From Treponema sp. UBA4307 (GTDB taxonomy: Bacteria > Spirochaetota > Spirochaetia > Treponematales > Treponemataceae), in NCBI GenBank assembly GCA_002394685.1, contig DGUP01000045.1, forward strand, positions 1-20,828: a stretch of 20,828 bases of DNA. The letters run 5' to 3'. The position numbers and the translations under genes were made by a program. The notes under the pieces are model-generated. The model searched no databases, was not told where the DNA came from, and saw only the letters and a program-made list of their open reading frames with translations. Below, one piece after another: positions 7,348 through 17,119 of this stretch (positions are counted from its first letter, which is position 1; each line of letters opens with the position of its first letter).

Positions 7348-9819
7348 TTATCTGTTTGGAACAGAGAATGATAACTTAAAGTGTAAGCTTTCCCAGAAGT
7401 TATCAACTTCACTACCATATCTGTCTTCCCAGATAATACCATTTTCTCCAGCCTGGAATGTACTTGTAAAGAGCAGTCTGATTGGGAACTGCTGAATTGT
7501 AAATCGGATACTAGGTCCAAAACTAAAGTACCAGTCATCCAGATTACCAAAGTCTGTGAATACATCAGAAACTGAAGACTTAATCATACTTGCATCAAAG
7601 AAAAGATCCAGTGCAAGGATACCTGGAACAGCCGGATAACGAAGCTCTACAGTATTATTCCAGAGGGCCTTTCCACGTTTAATATTATATATATACCATC
7701 CGCGGCCTGCAAACATACCATCAATATAAAGCTGATTAGCCTTCTTGATTGTTGAATCAAATGCAGGGAATTCCATTGAAAGACCTGTATAACCCATGAG
7801 GATCAGCTTGAAATTATAAGTATCTGAAACAGGAATATTACAGAGAGTCTTATATGCTTCAGCCTTTGTATCAGACTTTAAATAGAACTGTGTTTCACCC
7901 CACTCTGGAGCAAATGGAAGGAAACCTTCTGGCATAAGTCCGTACCAGGCAAGTCTCTGACTTACAAACCAGCCGTTTGTAGGATCATAATTTACGTCTC
8001 TGTCATCAATTGATACTGATCCGAAAATGGAATTACGAGGTTCCCAGTTATTGTTATAATCCGAAATTGATGAATCAATTGGAGTATAAAGGGTTGAATC
8101 GTAAATATTGTTAATCAGGGAACTTGAAACACCTGTTGTTGCATTAATGATTGCCCAGTCAGGTGTCCATCTTCTGCCCACGCCAACACTGAAGGTAAAA
8201 TCGTGACTCTGATATTCCATGTAATAGGTATCATCATCTGTTGTACCATCAGGCATTAATTCGTTAATAAGAGTATAATTGCTCTCATGAGCATATGAGA
8301 GGGAAGCCTGAAATGTAATTGGAAGACCAAAGAGCCAGTTCTGACCATATCCCAGGCTGGCTGACTGTTCAGTTGTAGAAAGATTAAGGCTTGCAGAAAC
8401 AGAACGTCCCTCTCCAAACAGGTTTGAATCTGTAACCTTTGCAAAAATAGCAATAGGGAACTGTTCAGGATCAGAGACACCGGAGAAAGTAAATCCGAAA
8501 TCAAGGGTTGTTGTACTTGTTTCCTCTACATTAAATACGATATCAACAAGATTTGCTTCAGAACCAGGGGTTACTTCCGGCAGAACATTTGAGAAATACT
8601 GAAGGTTGTAGAGGTTTCTTAAACCAGTGTAAACCTTTGTGTTTGAGAAAATGTCCCCGTCTTCAATAGGAATCTCACGGCGAATTACCTCTTCCTTAGT
8701 TTTTGAATTTCCCTTGATAATAATATGTTCAACATGGCTTCTTGCATTTTCAACAATCTGAAGGGAATAAGAAATCAATCTGTCTTCTGAATTTTTCTGA
8801 ACATGAGGAATAAACTGATTTGCAGTATATCCGTTTTCATAATATAGATTCTGAATTGCGTAGAAACTTTCCTGAAGTTTTGTTTCATTGTAAAGATCGC
8901 CGGCCTTAAGCTTAACAAGTCCCTGAAGCTGCTCAGTTGAGAAAATTTTATTTCCGGTAAATGTAATACCACCAAAAGTATACTGAGTACCTTCCTGGAT
9001 TACGAAAGTAATTGTAAGCTCATCCCGCTGTTTTTCTTCGTTATAGTTTCTTTCCTGCTTAACATCCAGAACACTGGCTTCAATATAGCCTCTGTTATGA
9101 TAATAAGAGTTAATGGTAAGTTTATCCTGCTCAAGGGAAGACTCCTGGAATTCCCCCTTCTGGAAACCCCCTGCTTCCTTAAGAGACAACTTACTCTTTA
9201 ATGTTTTTTCAGTAACAATAACATTTCCTTCAAACTTTATTGAAGCAACTACAGTCTGTTTTCCTTCAGAAATATTGAATGTAACTGTAACTCCTGAATC
9301 ATTTTTGTCACAGACAGAACTTACTTTTACTGCAGTATAACCCTTGTTAATGTAATAATCTCTAATTGCCCTCTCATCAAGAAGAACCTTGCTTTCTGAA
9401 AAAATATCCTTTTCTTTAATTGAGGTAACTTCCTTAAGTTCAGCTATACGAACCTGATTATTTCCCCTGTATTCAATTTTTGTAACAGAAGGAGCTTCCT
9501 TTACTACCAGAACAATATTTACTGTATTACGGTTCTGATCACCAGGAATTGCTTTCGGTGTTACATCATCAAAATAATTAAGGGCAAAAACTCTGTTTAA
9601 TAAATCTGCAAAAACATCTTCAGTAAGATTTTTTCCAACAAATGCACTGGTTATACCTTCCAGATCACTGTTTTTTACTGAACTTAATCCCTGAAATGTT
9701 ACAGTTTTAATAGGCTTATTCCAGTACCAGCCTTCATCCTCCTGTGAAAAAGCAGGAAGGGCTGAAGCAAAAATCAAAAAAAGCTGAAAAACAAACAGGC
9801 AGAGACGCTTATTACGCAT
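7348..9819 (-). CDS. bamA: Outer-membrane protein assembly factor BamA
   Basis: An 823-residue BamA, the outer-membrane barrel that folds and inserts other barrel proteins. A signal peptide ends around residue 25 (AFS-QED). Five POTRA repeats can be outlined at about 33-105, 106-185, 186-277, 278-358 and 359-435, each with the usual pattern of a xIxFxGN-type strand and a late GY. The barrel fills 436-823. AGRGWYIYN is the counterpart of the conserved VRGF/Y motif that sits inside the barrel. The C terminus (LSFSVPNR) runs four residues past the last phenylalanine, unlike the proteobacterial form. GAGGAT precedes the ATG. The T. pallidum counterpart is TP0326. Confidence 0.95.
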   Translation of the reverse strand: MRNKRLCLFVFQLFLIFASALPAFSQEDEGWYWNKPIKTVTFQGLSSVKNSDLEGITSAFVGKNLTEDVFADLLNRVFALNYFDDVTPKAIPGDQNRNTVNIVLVVKEAPSVTKIEYRGNNQVRIAELKEVTSIKEKDIFSESKVLLDERAIRDYYINKGYTAVKVSSVCDKNDSGVTVTFNISEGKQTVVASIKFEGNVIVTEKTLKSKLSLKEAGGFQKGEFQESSLEQDKLTINSYYHNRGYIEASVLDVKQERNYNEEKQRDELTITFVIQEGTQYTFGGITFTGNKIFSTEQLQGLVKLKAGDLYNETKLQESFYAIQNLYYENGYTANQFIPHVQKNSEDRLISYSLQIVENARSHVEHIIIKGNSKTKEEVIRREIPIEDGDIFSNTKVYTGLRNLYNLQYFSNVLPEVTPGSEANLVDIVFNVEETSTTTLDFGFTFSGVSDPEQFPIAIFAKVTDSNLFGEGRSVSASLNLSTTEQSASLGYGQNWLFGLPITFQASLSYAHESNYTLINELMPDGTTDDDTYYMEYQSHDFTFSVGVGRRWTPDWAIINATTGVSSSLINNIYDSTLYTPIDSSISDYNNNWEPRNSIFGSVSIDDRDVNYDPTNGWFVSQRLAWYGLMPEGFLPFAPEWGETQFYLKSDTKAEAYKTLCNIPVSDTYNFKLILMGYTGLSMEFPAFDSTIKKANQLYIDGMFAGRGWYIYNIKRGKALWNNTVELRYPAVPGILALDLFFDASMIKSSVSDVFTDFGNLDDWYFSFGPSIRFTIQQFPIRLLFTSTFQAGENGIIWEDRYGSEVDNFWESLHFKLSFSVPNR

Positions 9820-9874
9820 AAAAATCCTCTATATTGAATATTTTTTAATTACTATAACTCACAAATAGCAACTA

Positions 9875-12800
9875 TTAGAATGACAATCTCCAGGAAAGCG
9901 TAATAGAATTACCGCTTACCCAGGAATTTTGTAAATCCCCCAGATCCGGTGCAAAATTCCATCTGATGTTTGCAACAGGAGATGAAAGTTCAAGACCAAT
10001 TTCCGGATGGAATACAAGCCCTGTGGCAGAATCCCCGGACTCAGCTGCAAGTTCATCGTATGTCCAGTGCAGCATGGCGTCCAAATACAGCGATTCCCCG
10101 AAGTATTTGCCTATATAAACAGTCGAATTATCAAAATAGTTACTAAATGAATAAACCTTTTCATCGTTTGAATCCATATTAAGCCCCTGCTTAATTGCAT
10201 TCTGAAGAATGGCTGTTCGAATAGAAAATATATCAAAATTAAACAAGTCACGCAATGCATTTTCCAGTTTACGCACAACAGTAACCTGAACACCGTAATC
10301 CAGTGCGGAAATCATCAGACCACCCACATCCTCTGCATCTCCAGCTGCAGCCTGACCCAGAAGTTCGTAAATTTCGTTCAGGGATTTTGCAGGAGTTGAA
10401 TACAGAGAGGGATTAAAATTAGACACATGCTGTCTTATGGCAGACAAGGTAATTGTAACAGATTCTCCCTGTTCGTCATGTTCACGAGTCTCTGCACGAA
10501 GAGTGAGATTTGGATCAAAAGCATCCTGATTTTCATTAAGAATGATTCTTCCTTCTTTAAGATAGAAGTTTCTGTTCAGATAAGACACTTCTCCACCCCT
10601 GAGTACAACGTCCCCCTTTACGGTCCAGAGATTTTCCGCAGTATTAAGAGTCAAATTAATAGGTGTACCTGGAGCAATAAGGGCGCGGACAATAGGATTT
10701 ACCACAAAATGCACTTTCTGACCAACAATGAGGGTTACGTCCGCATTTACATCAATAGGATTTGGAGCAGGACTTGCTGCCTTATTTTCATTTCTAGGCT
10801 GCTGCTGACTGTCATTTTTATTTCCTTGCAGGGAACCCATTTTTGACATATCAAGAACAGTAATTTCAGAATTATCAAGACTTACATTACCGGCAACATT
10901 CAAATCATTTCCAGTATATGACATGGACAAATCAAGGCCCAGATTACCTTTGGCACTTACAAGAGGCACTTTTGCATCAATAGGAATTCCATCCTTTCCA
11001 TTTGTTTTTGCCGTAAACTGAAGACTGTCCAGAGACCAGCGGTCAAGAATTATTTCTGCATTTAAAACAAGATCTGTATGTTTTATATTAAATAAACAAT
11101 CATCCAGCAGAATATTATCCTGGGTCATAGAGATTGAAAAGGATTTAGAAGTAAAATGTTCCGGAATAAAATCAGGAAGATTAAAATCCAGATTAAGAAT
11201 ATTGATCTGTCCGTCAAGATACGGATCTGTAAATACACCGGACACTTCCAGGCTGCCATCCAGCTGACCGGAGTAAAGTGAAAAATATGATGAATTAAAA
11301 TACTTTGAAAATTTAGAAGCATCAAGATAGAAATCAGATACTTTAATGTCCAGACTGTTCTTAAGAATATTAATATTTCCGGCCAGATTAAAATGCAGAG
11401 GCTTCTTTTCATTAATTCTTAAAGAAATGTCCCCCTTGTCCGTAAAGTAACCAGTGGCACCAATATTTTCATTTGTAGTGAAGGTCCACATTCCGTTCAT
11501 CCGGATAATATCCACATTCAGAGGAATTTTTTCATTTAAAAGAGAACCTGTCATAGCAGGGCTGTTCAGATTGATTTTGAAAACTTCAGGAACAAAAGCA
11601 TTAGATTGAGGAGAAAGATTCTCAACTGCAAGCTTCATTGGAATTTTCAAATCCTTTTCTCCCATAGTGAGCTGGGCATTTGCTGAAAAGTTTCCTGTAA
11701 ATTTTTTAAGGTTCATTGAACCTTTTAAATCTGTCAGTTCTACAAAATTGTAATAAGCATAAAGATTTGTAAGATCCAGATTCCAGTTCTGATCATCCTT
11801 CATTTCAAAAGTTATGAGGCCGCCTGCATTAATAGGATAGCCGTTCAAATCCATCCGGAAACGCTGAATATTAAGGACTCCATAAGGATTACGTAAAGTT
11901 CCGTCCACACGGATAAAGGCATTTAAAGTGTCATCTTCATACTGATTTTCTATAAAGCGTCCCATGAAGATTTCAGATAAATCCCCGGTCACAAGAAGCT
12001 TATAGTCCAGAATATCAGGTACAGTTTCTCCCCTATTCAGATTTGCGCCGTTTAAATTAGCCTGAAGGGAAACCTTTTCTTCTGAAAGAGGATTATCAAC
12101 TTTCATATTGAAATTTATATTTTCGATAATACTGTTATTTAAAGTCCAGTCAGCCGTTGCACTTCCAAATAGAGAAGAACTTTTATCAGTATAGGAAATG
12201 GAATCAATTAAGAGTCCCTTGTTATCCATTTTTCCACCAAGAGAAATTTTCGGATCAAATGGGATTTTTCCACTATTTTCATGAATTTCAAAATTTTCAA
12301 GAACAATTTTAAAGGTATTTTCAAGAAAATTCTTTCCTTCAAGGGCGTATTCAAAATTAGTCCTTAAAGAAGAATAGAAAAGAAAATCCCCCAGTGAAAT
12401 AGGCATGTTAGTATATTCTGCTGAACCATACAGTTCTTTTCCAATATTGACCATTACATCAAGGCCATAATTGCCTGTAATATTCAGCCAGTGACCTTCA
12501 GTAAAGGAACCATCAAGATGATAAGGTATGGAATTAAGGTTAAAGTTTGTTGCAAAAAGAATCTGCTCTTCTTCCAGGTCAATATCAGCATTGATTGTTG
12601 CCTGCAGGGCAATTGCATTGAAAAGCAGTTCCAGCTGGCTTACCTGAACAGAAGACTGTGTTCCGTCAAACGAAAGCAAAAGAGCCTGCTTGTTTTCTTT
12701 TGTATTGGCAACGATTGTGTATGGTGAATTATAAGTTATATCCTTAAAATCCGTTGATAAATAAATCTGGGTACTCATAATAAATGGTGAAACCATATCT

Positions 12801-14374
12801 CTTGCACCCATTAAAGAAGCAGCACTTTCTTCATCCAGACAAAAGGCTATTGCATCAAGAACTGAATCAGCAAAAAGATTTTTTACATCCAGAATTAACT
12901 GAACTTCCTGGCCCGCTCCCATCTGATAAAGACCTTCAATACTTAATTCTGCAGGAGTTGAATACTCATAGTGGGCATAGTCGCTCATGTTAAAGGAAAA
13001 ATCAATCTGATTGTTGCCCAGACCAGCCTTTGCCTGAATTGCGGTAAAACTTTTATCTCCAAGGAAGAGCTGTGGAATAAAAGCCAGATACTTTCCCTTC
13101 TGCATTTCCACATACAGTTCCCCGCTGATTTGATTTCCGTTTGGAAGAGTAAAATGAGCCAGTTCTGCCGTAATGGAAGGTTCCAGCCGTGGAATATTAA
13201 AAGTACCACTGAGGGAAGCATCAAGCATTTCTCCGTACGCATGGAGGGAATTTATAATAATATCATTATTATCACCCCTGGCATTAAGGACAACCCTTTC
13301 CCCTGAAGGAATTAAAGCTCTTGAAAGCATGACAGATCCAATGGCATTCCATCTGTAATCCAGAGTTTTTGTATTAAAACTAAATCCACCATCAAGAGAA
13401 AGGCGGCTGCCGTTAATCTTGTCCATAGGACTTGGAAGAGGAGGCATTTTTACCAGGGCAAAAGGATTCAGATTATCTGTAGAAATCTGAACATCGGCCT
13501 GAGATTTATTCATATCGTAGGAAAATGAAATATCGTAAGGCAAAGTCTGCTGAATGGAGTTCAGATGAAAAATTCCATCTCCATAACGGAAAAGATATTC
13601 CATTTTTGCCAGAGAATAGTCGGCCCTGGAATGAGTATCAACACTTAAAAAAATAGAACTGTCCTGTACACGATTTAAAATCTTTGCATTGACATTATAT
13701 TTTATTCCCAGAGACTGATTATTCAATGCCCCCAGTTTTGCAAGAACATCCCCGTTAATATTTGTGGATATTGCAACTCCACCCTCTTTTATAATTTCAA
13801 TATTATTAAGAACAGCTGAAATATCGTTTCCTTCAAAAGCAAAGTGAAGTCTTGTATTTCTAATCTGCACATTAAATGGAAGAAAAAAAAGACCGTTTTT
13901 GATTTGATTTACCAGATCCTCCGTAAATTCAACCATTTCCTGTTCCTGCTCCTGATTCTGGCTGAAAAGCTTCATAAGTTTTTCAGTTACTTCAGGATAT
14001 TTTTCCCCGGAATAATCAAAATTTACATCAATAATCTTAAGCTTTGTAAAAACATGTGATAAATCTTTTTTTAACAGTTTTCCTAAAGAATAGCCGATTG
14101 AAACTTTTTTTATGGAAAGAATTGAATCTCCGCTTGACTTATCATAAATTTTTACCCCTCTTAAATTTATTCCAGAGAGAATGGAAGGAGAAAGTGATTT
14201 GTAGGACACCCCCAGACCAGTCTGTTCGTAGAGAAGATTCAGATATTTTTCTTCAATCTGCTGTATTTTCTCCGTAAGACGAAGATAAACTGGCCTTACA
14301 AGAGCCACTGTTCCTGCAGAAAATAAGAGAAAACATGAAAATACTATGATGATTTTTCTGATTTTTGCCTTCAT
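9875..14374 (-). CDS. tamB: TamB/DUF490 family envelope protein
   Basis: A 1499-residue TamB-like protein. One N-terminal membrane anchor (IIIVFSCFLLFSAGTVALV, residues 8-26) is followed by a very long periplasmic region of repeating beta strands typical of AsmA/TamB bridges, which carry phospholipid between the membranes or help assemble outer-membrane proteins. The final ~300 residues fit the DUF490 domain (VDVNADVTLIVGQKVHFVV-type strands, LRGGEVSYLNRNFYL, LSEIYELLGQA-like helix). The chain ends in TLSWRLSF, with the terminal phenylalanine common in outer-membrane partners. A short proline/asparagine/glutamine-rich linker lies near 1180. It leads the operon with bamA, which begins 55 bases later. 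The equivalent in T. pallidum is TP0325. Confidence 0.9.
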   Translation of the reverse strand: MKAKIRKIIIVFSCFLLFSAGTVALVRPVYLRLTEKIQQIEEKYLNLLYEQTGLGVSYKSLSPSILSGINLRGVKIYDKSSGDSILSIKKVSIGYSLGKLLKKDLSHVFTKLKIIDVNFDYSGEKYPEVTEKLMKLFSQNQEQEQEMVEFTEDLVNQIKNGLFFLPFNVQIRNTRLHFAFEGNDISAVLNNIEIIKEGGVAISTNINGDVLAKLGALNNQSLGIKYNVNAKILNRVQDSSIFLSVDTHSRADYSLAKMEYLFRYGDGIFHLNSIQQTLPYDISFSYDMNKSQADVQISTDNLNPFALVKMPPLPSPMDKINGSRLSLDGGFSFNTKTLDYRWNAIGSVMLSRALIPSGERVVLNARGDNNDIIINSLHAYGEMLDASLSGTFNIPRLEPSITAELAHFTLPNGNQISGELYVEMQKGKYLAFIPQLFLGDKSFTAIQAKAGLGNNQIDFSFNMSDYAHYEYSTPAELSIEGLYQMGAGQEVQLILDVKNLFADSVLDAIAFCLDEESAASLMGARDMVSPFIMSTQIYLSTDFKDITYNSPYTIVANTKENKQALLLSFDGTQSSVQVSQLELLFNAIALQATINADIDLEEEQILFATNFNLNSIPYHLDGSFTEGHWLNITGNYGLDVMVNIGKELYGSAEYTNMPISLGDFLFYSSLRTNFEYALEGKNFLENTFKIVLENFEIHENSGKIPFDPKISLGGKMDNKGLLIDSISYTDKSSSLFGSATADWTLNNSIIENINFNMKVDNPLSEEKVSLQANLNGANLNRGETVPDILDYKLLVTGDLSEIFMGRFIENQYEDDTLNAFIRVDGTLRNPYGVLNIQRFRMDLNGYPINAGGLITFEMKDDQNWNLDLTNLYAYYNFVELTDLKGSMNLKKFTGNFSANAQLTMGEKDLKIPMKLAVENLSPQSNAFVPEVFKINLNSPAMTGSLLNEKIPLNVDIIRMNGMWTFTTNENIGATGYFTDKGDISLRINEKKPLHFNLAGNINILKNSLDIKVSDFYLDASKFSKYFNSSYFSLYSGQLDGSLEVSGVFTDPYLDGQINILNLDFNLPDFIPEHFTSKSFSISMTQDNILLDDCLFNIKHTDLVLNAEIILDRWSLDSLQFTAKTNGKDGIPIDAKVPLVSAKGNLGLDLSMSYTGNDLNVAGNVSLDNSEITVLDMSKMGSLQGNKNDSQQQPRNENKAASPAPNPIDVNADVTLIVGQKVHFVVNPIVRALIAPGTPINLTLNTAENLWTVKGDVVLRGGEVSYLNRNFYLKEGRIILNENQDAFDPNLTLRAETREHDEQGESVTITLSAIRQHVSNFNPSLYSTPAKSLNEIYELLGQAAAGDAEDVGGLMISALDYGVQVTVVRKLENALRDLFNFDIFSIRTAILQNAIKQGLNMDSNDEKVYSFSNYFDNSTVYIGKYFGESLYLDAMLHWTYDELAAESGDSATGLVFHPEIGLELSSPVANIRWNFAPDLGDLQNSWVSGNSITLSWRLSF

Positions 14375-14547
14375 GCCTTCTTTATAGACCTCTATATATT
14401 AACATCCCTGTAAAAATTTTTAGAGAGATTGCCTTCTTTCTTATTTTTCGGTAAATTTCTTTAAAAATTATCCTATAATATTCTATTGAAATAACATCTT
14501 AAAGTCCATTAAATAACAAAAATAGATTGTTTATACAGGGAAAAATT
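14375..14547. other. Divergent promoter region between tamB and tmk
   Basis: About 170 very AT-rich bases separate the leftward tamB operon from the rightward tmk group, so both promoters must lie here or just inside. A TATAAT is at 14474-14479, and its opposite strand reads TATTAT at 14475-14480, so the same spot could serve either direction. I cannot assign a -35 for tamB with confidence. Confidence 0.5.
14486..14514 (+). promoter_or_regulatory. Possible promoter for tmk
   Basis: TTGAAA (14486-14491), 17 bases, then TTAAAT (14509-14514). It lies 33 bases before the tmk ATG. The -10 box matches only four of six consensus bases, and in AT-rich DNA such matches occur by chance. Confidence 0.4.
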
Positions 14548-15207
14548 ATGATACTGAAGAATTTTATTGTTTTTGAAGGAATTGACGGCGCAGGAACATC
14601 TACTCAAACAAAGGCCTTGCAGGCACTTAATCACGAAAAACTTCTTTTTACTGCAGAACCAACTTCTGCTCCCACAGGCAAATTTCTCAGACAAATGTTA
14701 AAGGGGGATGTAAAAGTTGCTCCTTCTACAGCCGCTTTTATGTTTGCAGCAGACAGAAACGAACATCTGGACGGAGAATTGCAGACGGAAGGCAGTAATT
14801 TAGTTACAGGTGTAAAAAAGGCCTGTCAGGAAGGTAAAATCGTAATTTCAGACAGATACCTCTTTTCAAGCCTGGCATATCAGTCTACAGATGGAGATGC
14901 AGAACTGGTCCGCCACCTGAACAAGTTTTTTCCTCTGCCACAGCTTCTTTTCTACTTTGACATAAAACCTCAGGACTCTCTTAAGCGTATTCAGGGGCGT
15001 GGAATCAGGGAAATATACGAAAAAGAATCTTTCCTTAATAAAACTGTTGAAAATTACAAAAAGGTGCTTGATAAATATTCTTCTGAAAAAGAAGAGAATG
15101 GCATGAAAATCCATATTATTGACGCAAACAGACCTGTAGAAGAAATAACAGATGAAATTATTAGGGAAGTTGAAGAAACTACCGGGATAAAACTTAAAAA
15201 TAATTAA
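14548..15207 (+). CDS. tmk: Thymidylate kinase
   Basis: A 219-residue dTMP kinase, which phosphorylates dTMP to dTDP for DNA synthesis. The opening NFIVFEGIDGAGTSTQ is the family P-loop, but the Walker A lysine is replaced: GAGT instead of GAGK at residue 17. The DRYLFSSLAYQS segment (the DRY motif) and the LID-like GRGIREIYEKESF with the following NY are present, so the protein otherwise looks intact. I start at the ATG at 14548 rather than the TTG seven codons upstream, because AGGG lies seven bases before this ATG and homologous proteins begin close to the P-loop. It leads a rightward group with the next three genes. Confidence 0.9.
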   Translation: MILKNFIVFEGIDGAGTSTQTKALQALNHEKLLFTAEPTSAPTGKFLRQMLKGDVKVAPSTAAFMFAADRNEHLDGELQTEGSNLVTGVKKACQEGKIVISDRYLFSSLAYQSTDGDAELVRHLNKFFPLPQLLFYFDIKPQDSLKRIQGRGIREIYEKESFLNKTVENYKKVLDKYSSEKEENGMKIHIIDANRPVEEITDEIIREVEETTGIKLKNN

Positions 15208-15249
15208 GTAAAACTTAAATTCATACTTATTGTTTCCGATAATGAAGAT

Positions 15250-15909
15250 GTGAAAAACTCTAATAATAAGTTTGAATATAATTTCTTTACAATAAAATCT
15301 CTCTTGAATCGTGGAGCTGCAATTCTTTTACTTGCAATTATTTTTGTCAGCAATGCCTCAGCTTATGTCTGCAAGTATAAGGAAGATTATTACAAACTCT
15401 ATCACATTCATTATGCCCAGACCAGTGATGACTGCATTGAAAACATTTACTGGCTGGAAAAAGCTGTGGAAGCTCCATTTGCAAATCCTCTTTATGCCAT
15501 GGCAAAAATTGAAGATGAAGAGCACTGGGAAAAATACCGCTATCTTTTTATGATGCACCTGAATCTTAAACTTCTGGAACAGCACCTTAGACTTGGTAGA
15601 ATTTATGACAAGGAGACTGCATATTTTTACGACGCTCCCTGGAAAGACGAATATTTAAGGAATCTTGAAAAAGCAAAAACTTTTTATGAGGCCGGCTATT
15701 ATTACTGGCAGGAAGCTCAGCTCTGGGCCGAAAAAGCAAGTACAACAAATTTTAATTTTCTCTGGATTACTGATCTTCAGAACTGGGAAGATGAACGTTA
15801 CAAAATTGTTACAGGAGAACTGGATTACAAAAAAACACTGGACAGGGAACTTGCAAGAGTAAATAAAGTTATTGATACTTACGTTGCAATGGATTCAAAA
15901 AATTATTAA
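15250..15909 (+). CDS. Unrecognised exported alpha-helical protein
   Basis: A 219-residue protein I do not recognise by family. The likely start is a GTG at 15250 with only weak ribosome binding sequence, so the true start may differ by some codons. A basic N terminus and hydrophobic core (AAILLLAIIFVSNASA, about 23-38) form a signal peptide or anchor, with possible cleavage after ASA. The mature part is rich in tyrosine, tryptophan and charged residues and predicted largely helical, with phrases such as YWLEKAVEAP and YEAGYYYWQEAQLWAEKA that resemble TPR-like helix pairs. A periplasmic or surface helical-repeat protein is likely; function unknown. It lies 42 bases after tmk and 13 before aroB, suggesting cotranscription. 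Confidence 0.75.
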   Translation: MKNSNNKFEYNFFTIKSLLNRGAAILLLAIIFVSNASAYVCKYKEDYYKLYHIHYAQTSDDCIENIYWLEKAVEAPFANPLYAMAKIEDEEHWEKYRYLFMMHLNLKLLEQHLRLGRIYDKETAYFYDAPWKDEYLRNLEKAKTFYEAGYYYWQEAQLWAEKASTTNFNFLWITDLQNWEDERYKIVTGELDYKKTLDRELARVNKVIDTYVAMDSKNY

Positions 15910-15922
15910 AATAATATTTAAT

Positions 15923-17089
15923 ATGAAAGAATCGAAGTTTATCCTCCAGTATCCTGAAAATTCAGGCTATGACAAAACCGAAATTAATTTTTACAAAGGA
16001 AATCCAGATCTTTCTTCAGTTTTCTTTACTGAAAAAAGTGAACAGAAGAGATTATTTATTTCAGATTTAACAATCACCAGACTGGAATCTGCAAAGGATT
16101 TCTTTAATCAATTCACAAATAAAAAAATCCTTAATGAAAAAACAGGCGAATACATTGCTTTTCATGAAACAGATATTCTTCTTGTGCTTGGAGCAGGAGA
16201 ATCCTTTAAAACAATGGACTCCGTTCTCACAATTGTAAGAACGGCACTTGAAAATAATCTGGACCGAAACTCCCTGATGATTGCTGTGGGCGGTGGGGTT
16301 TTAACTGATATGGCAGGTTTTGCGGCATCTATATTTAAGAGGGGAATTGATGTGGAATTTGTTCCTACAACCCTTCTCAGTATGGTAGATGCGGCAGTTG
16401 GAGGAAAAACCGGCTGTGATTTTGAAGGATACAAAAATATGCTGGGAGCCTTTCATCCTGCAAAAAAACTATACGTATGGCCTTCATTTGTTCTTTCCCT
16501 TCCTCATAACGAATACATTTCCGGACTGGGTGAGGCAATTAAAACTGCCCTCCTCTTTAATCAGGAAACTGTTAAAATGTTTGAAGAAAATCCAGATAAA
16601 GTTCTTGCAAGAGACTTAAATCTCCTGGAAAAAATTATTGAAGAATGTGTAAGGGCAAAAGCTTCTATCGTGCAGGAAGATTTTAAGGAAAAAGGAAGGC
16701 GGGCTTTCTTAAACCTGGGCCATACTTTTGGACATGCACTGGAAGCAGTTGCAGGACTTGGAAAAATTACCCATGGAGAAGCAGTTTGCTGGGGAATGAT
16801 GAGGCAGGCAGAACTTGCAGACAGACTTAGTATTTGTGAAAAGTCATACCCTGTACGAGTCCGGAATCTTCTTAAGGCATACGGATACGACACAAAAGCA
16901 TTTCCTTCAGTTCTGGAAGATAAGGCTTGTAATAAAGAAAAGATTATTCTGGAACTTTTAAAAGCAATGCATAAGGACAAGAAAAATAATTCAAGCGGAT
17001 TAGTAAGATGTACAATTCAGGAAGATGTTTGTAAAACACAGATTAAATCTTTTAAAGACGATGAACTTATACCGCTTTTTACAGACTGA
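15923..17089 (+). CDS. aroB: 3-dehydroquinate synthase
   Basis: A 388-residue AroB, which turns DAHP into 3-dehydroquinate in the second step of the shikimate pathway. The NAD-binding AVGGGVLTDMAGF is at residues 121-133, then VPTTLLSMVDAAVGGKTG at 147-164. The zinc ligands are E204 (GLGEAIK), H267 (NLGHTFGH) and H284 (THGEAV). I use the ATG at 15923, 13 bases after the previous stop. The same frame is open 17 codons further up, but that would run into the preceding gene and adds no family sequence. There is no clear ribosome binding site, so coupling to the upstream gene is possible. The residues before 85 diverge from common AroB. Confidence 0.93.
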   Translation: MKESKFILQYPENSGYDKTEINFYKGNPDLSSVFFTEKSEQKRLFISDLTITRLESAKDFFNQFTNKKILNEKTGEYIAFHETDILLVLGAGESFKTMDSVLTIVRTALENNLDRNSLMIAVGGGVLTDMAGFAASIFKRGIDVEFVPTTLLSMVDAAVGGKTGCDFEGYKNMLGAFHPAKKLYVWPSFVLSLPHNEYISGLGEAIKTALLFNQETVKMFEENPDKVLARDLNLLEKIIEECVRAKASIVQEDFKEKGRRAFLNLGHTFGHALEAVAGLGKITHGEAVCWGMMRQAELADRLSICEKSYPVRVRNLLKAYGYDTKAFPSVLEDKACNKEKIILELLKAMHKDKKNNSSGLVRCTIQEDVCKTQIKSFKDDELIPLFTD

Positions 17090-17119
17090 TTATTTCTCGT
17101 TTAAGATAAAGGTAAAACC

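Noticed and set aside
10427..10846. 139-codon open frame opposite tamB
   Set aside because: It lies wholly within the tamB coding sequence, which has clear family features; the other open frames opposite mutS, bamA and tamB are the same kind of shadow.
15202..15218. Inverted repeat TTAAGT/ACTTAA at the end of tmk, as a terminator
   Set aside because: It has only six AT-rich pairs, overlaps the stop codon and is not followed by a T-run. The next gene begins 42 bases on.
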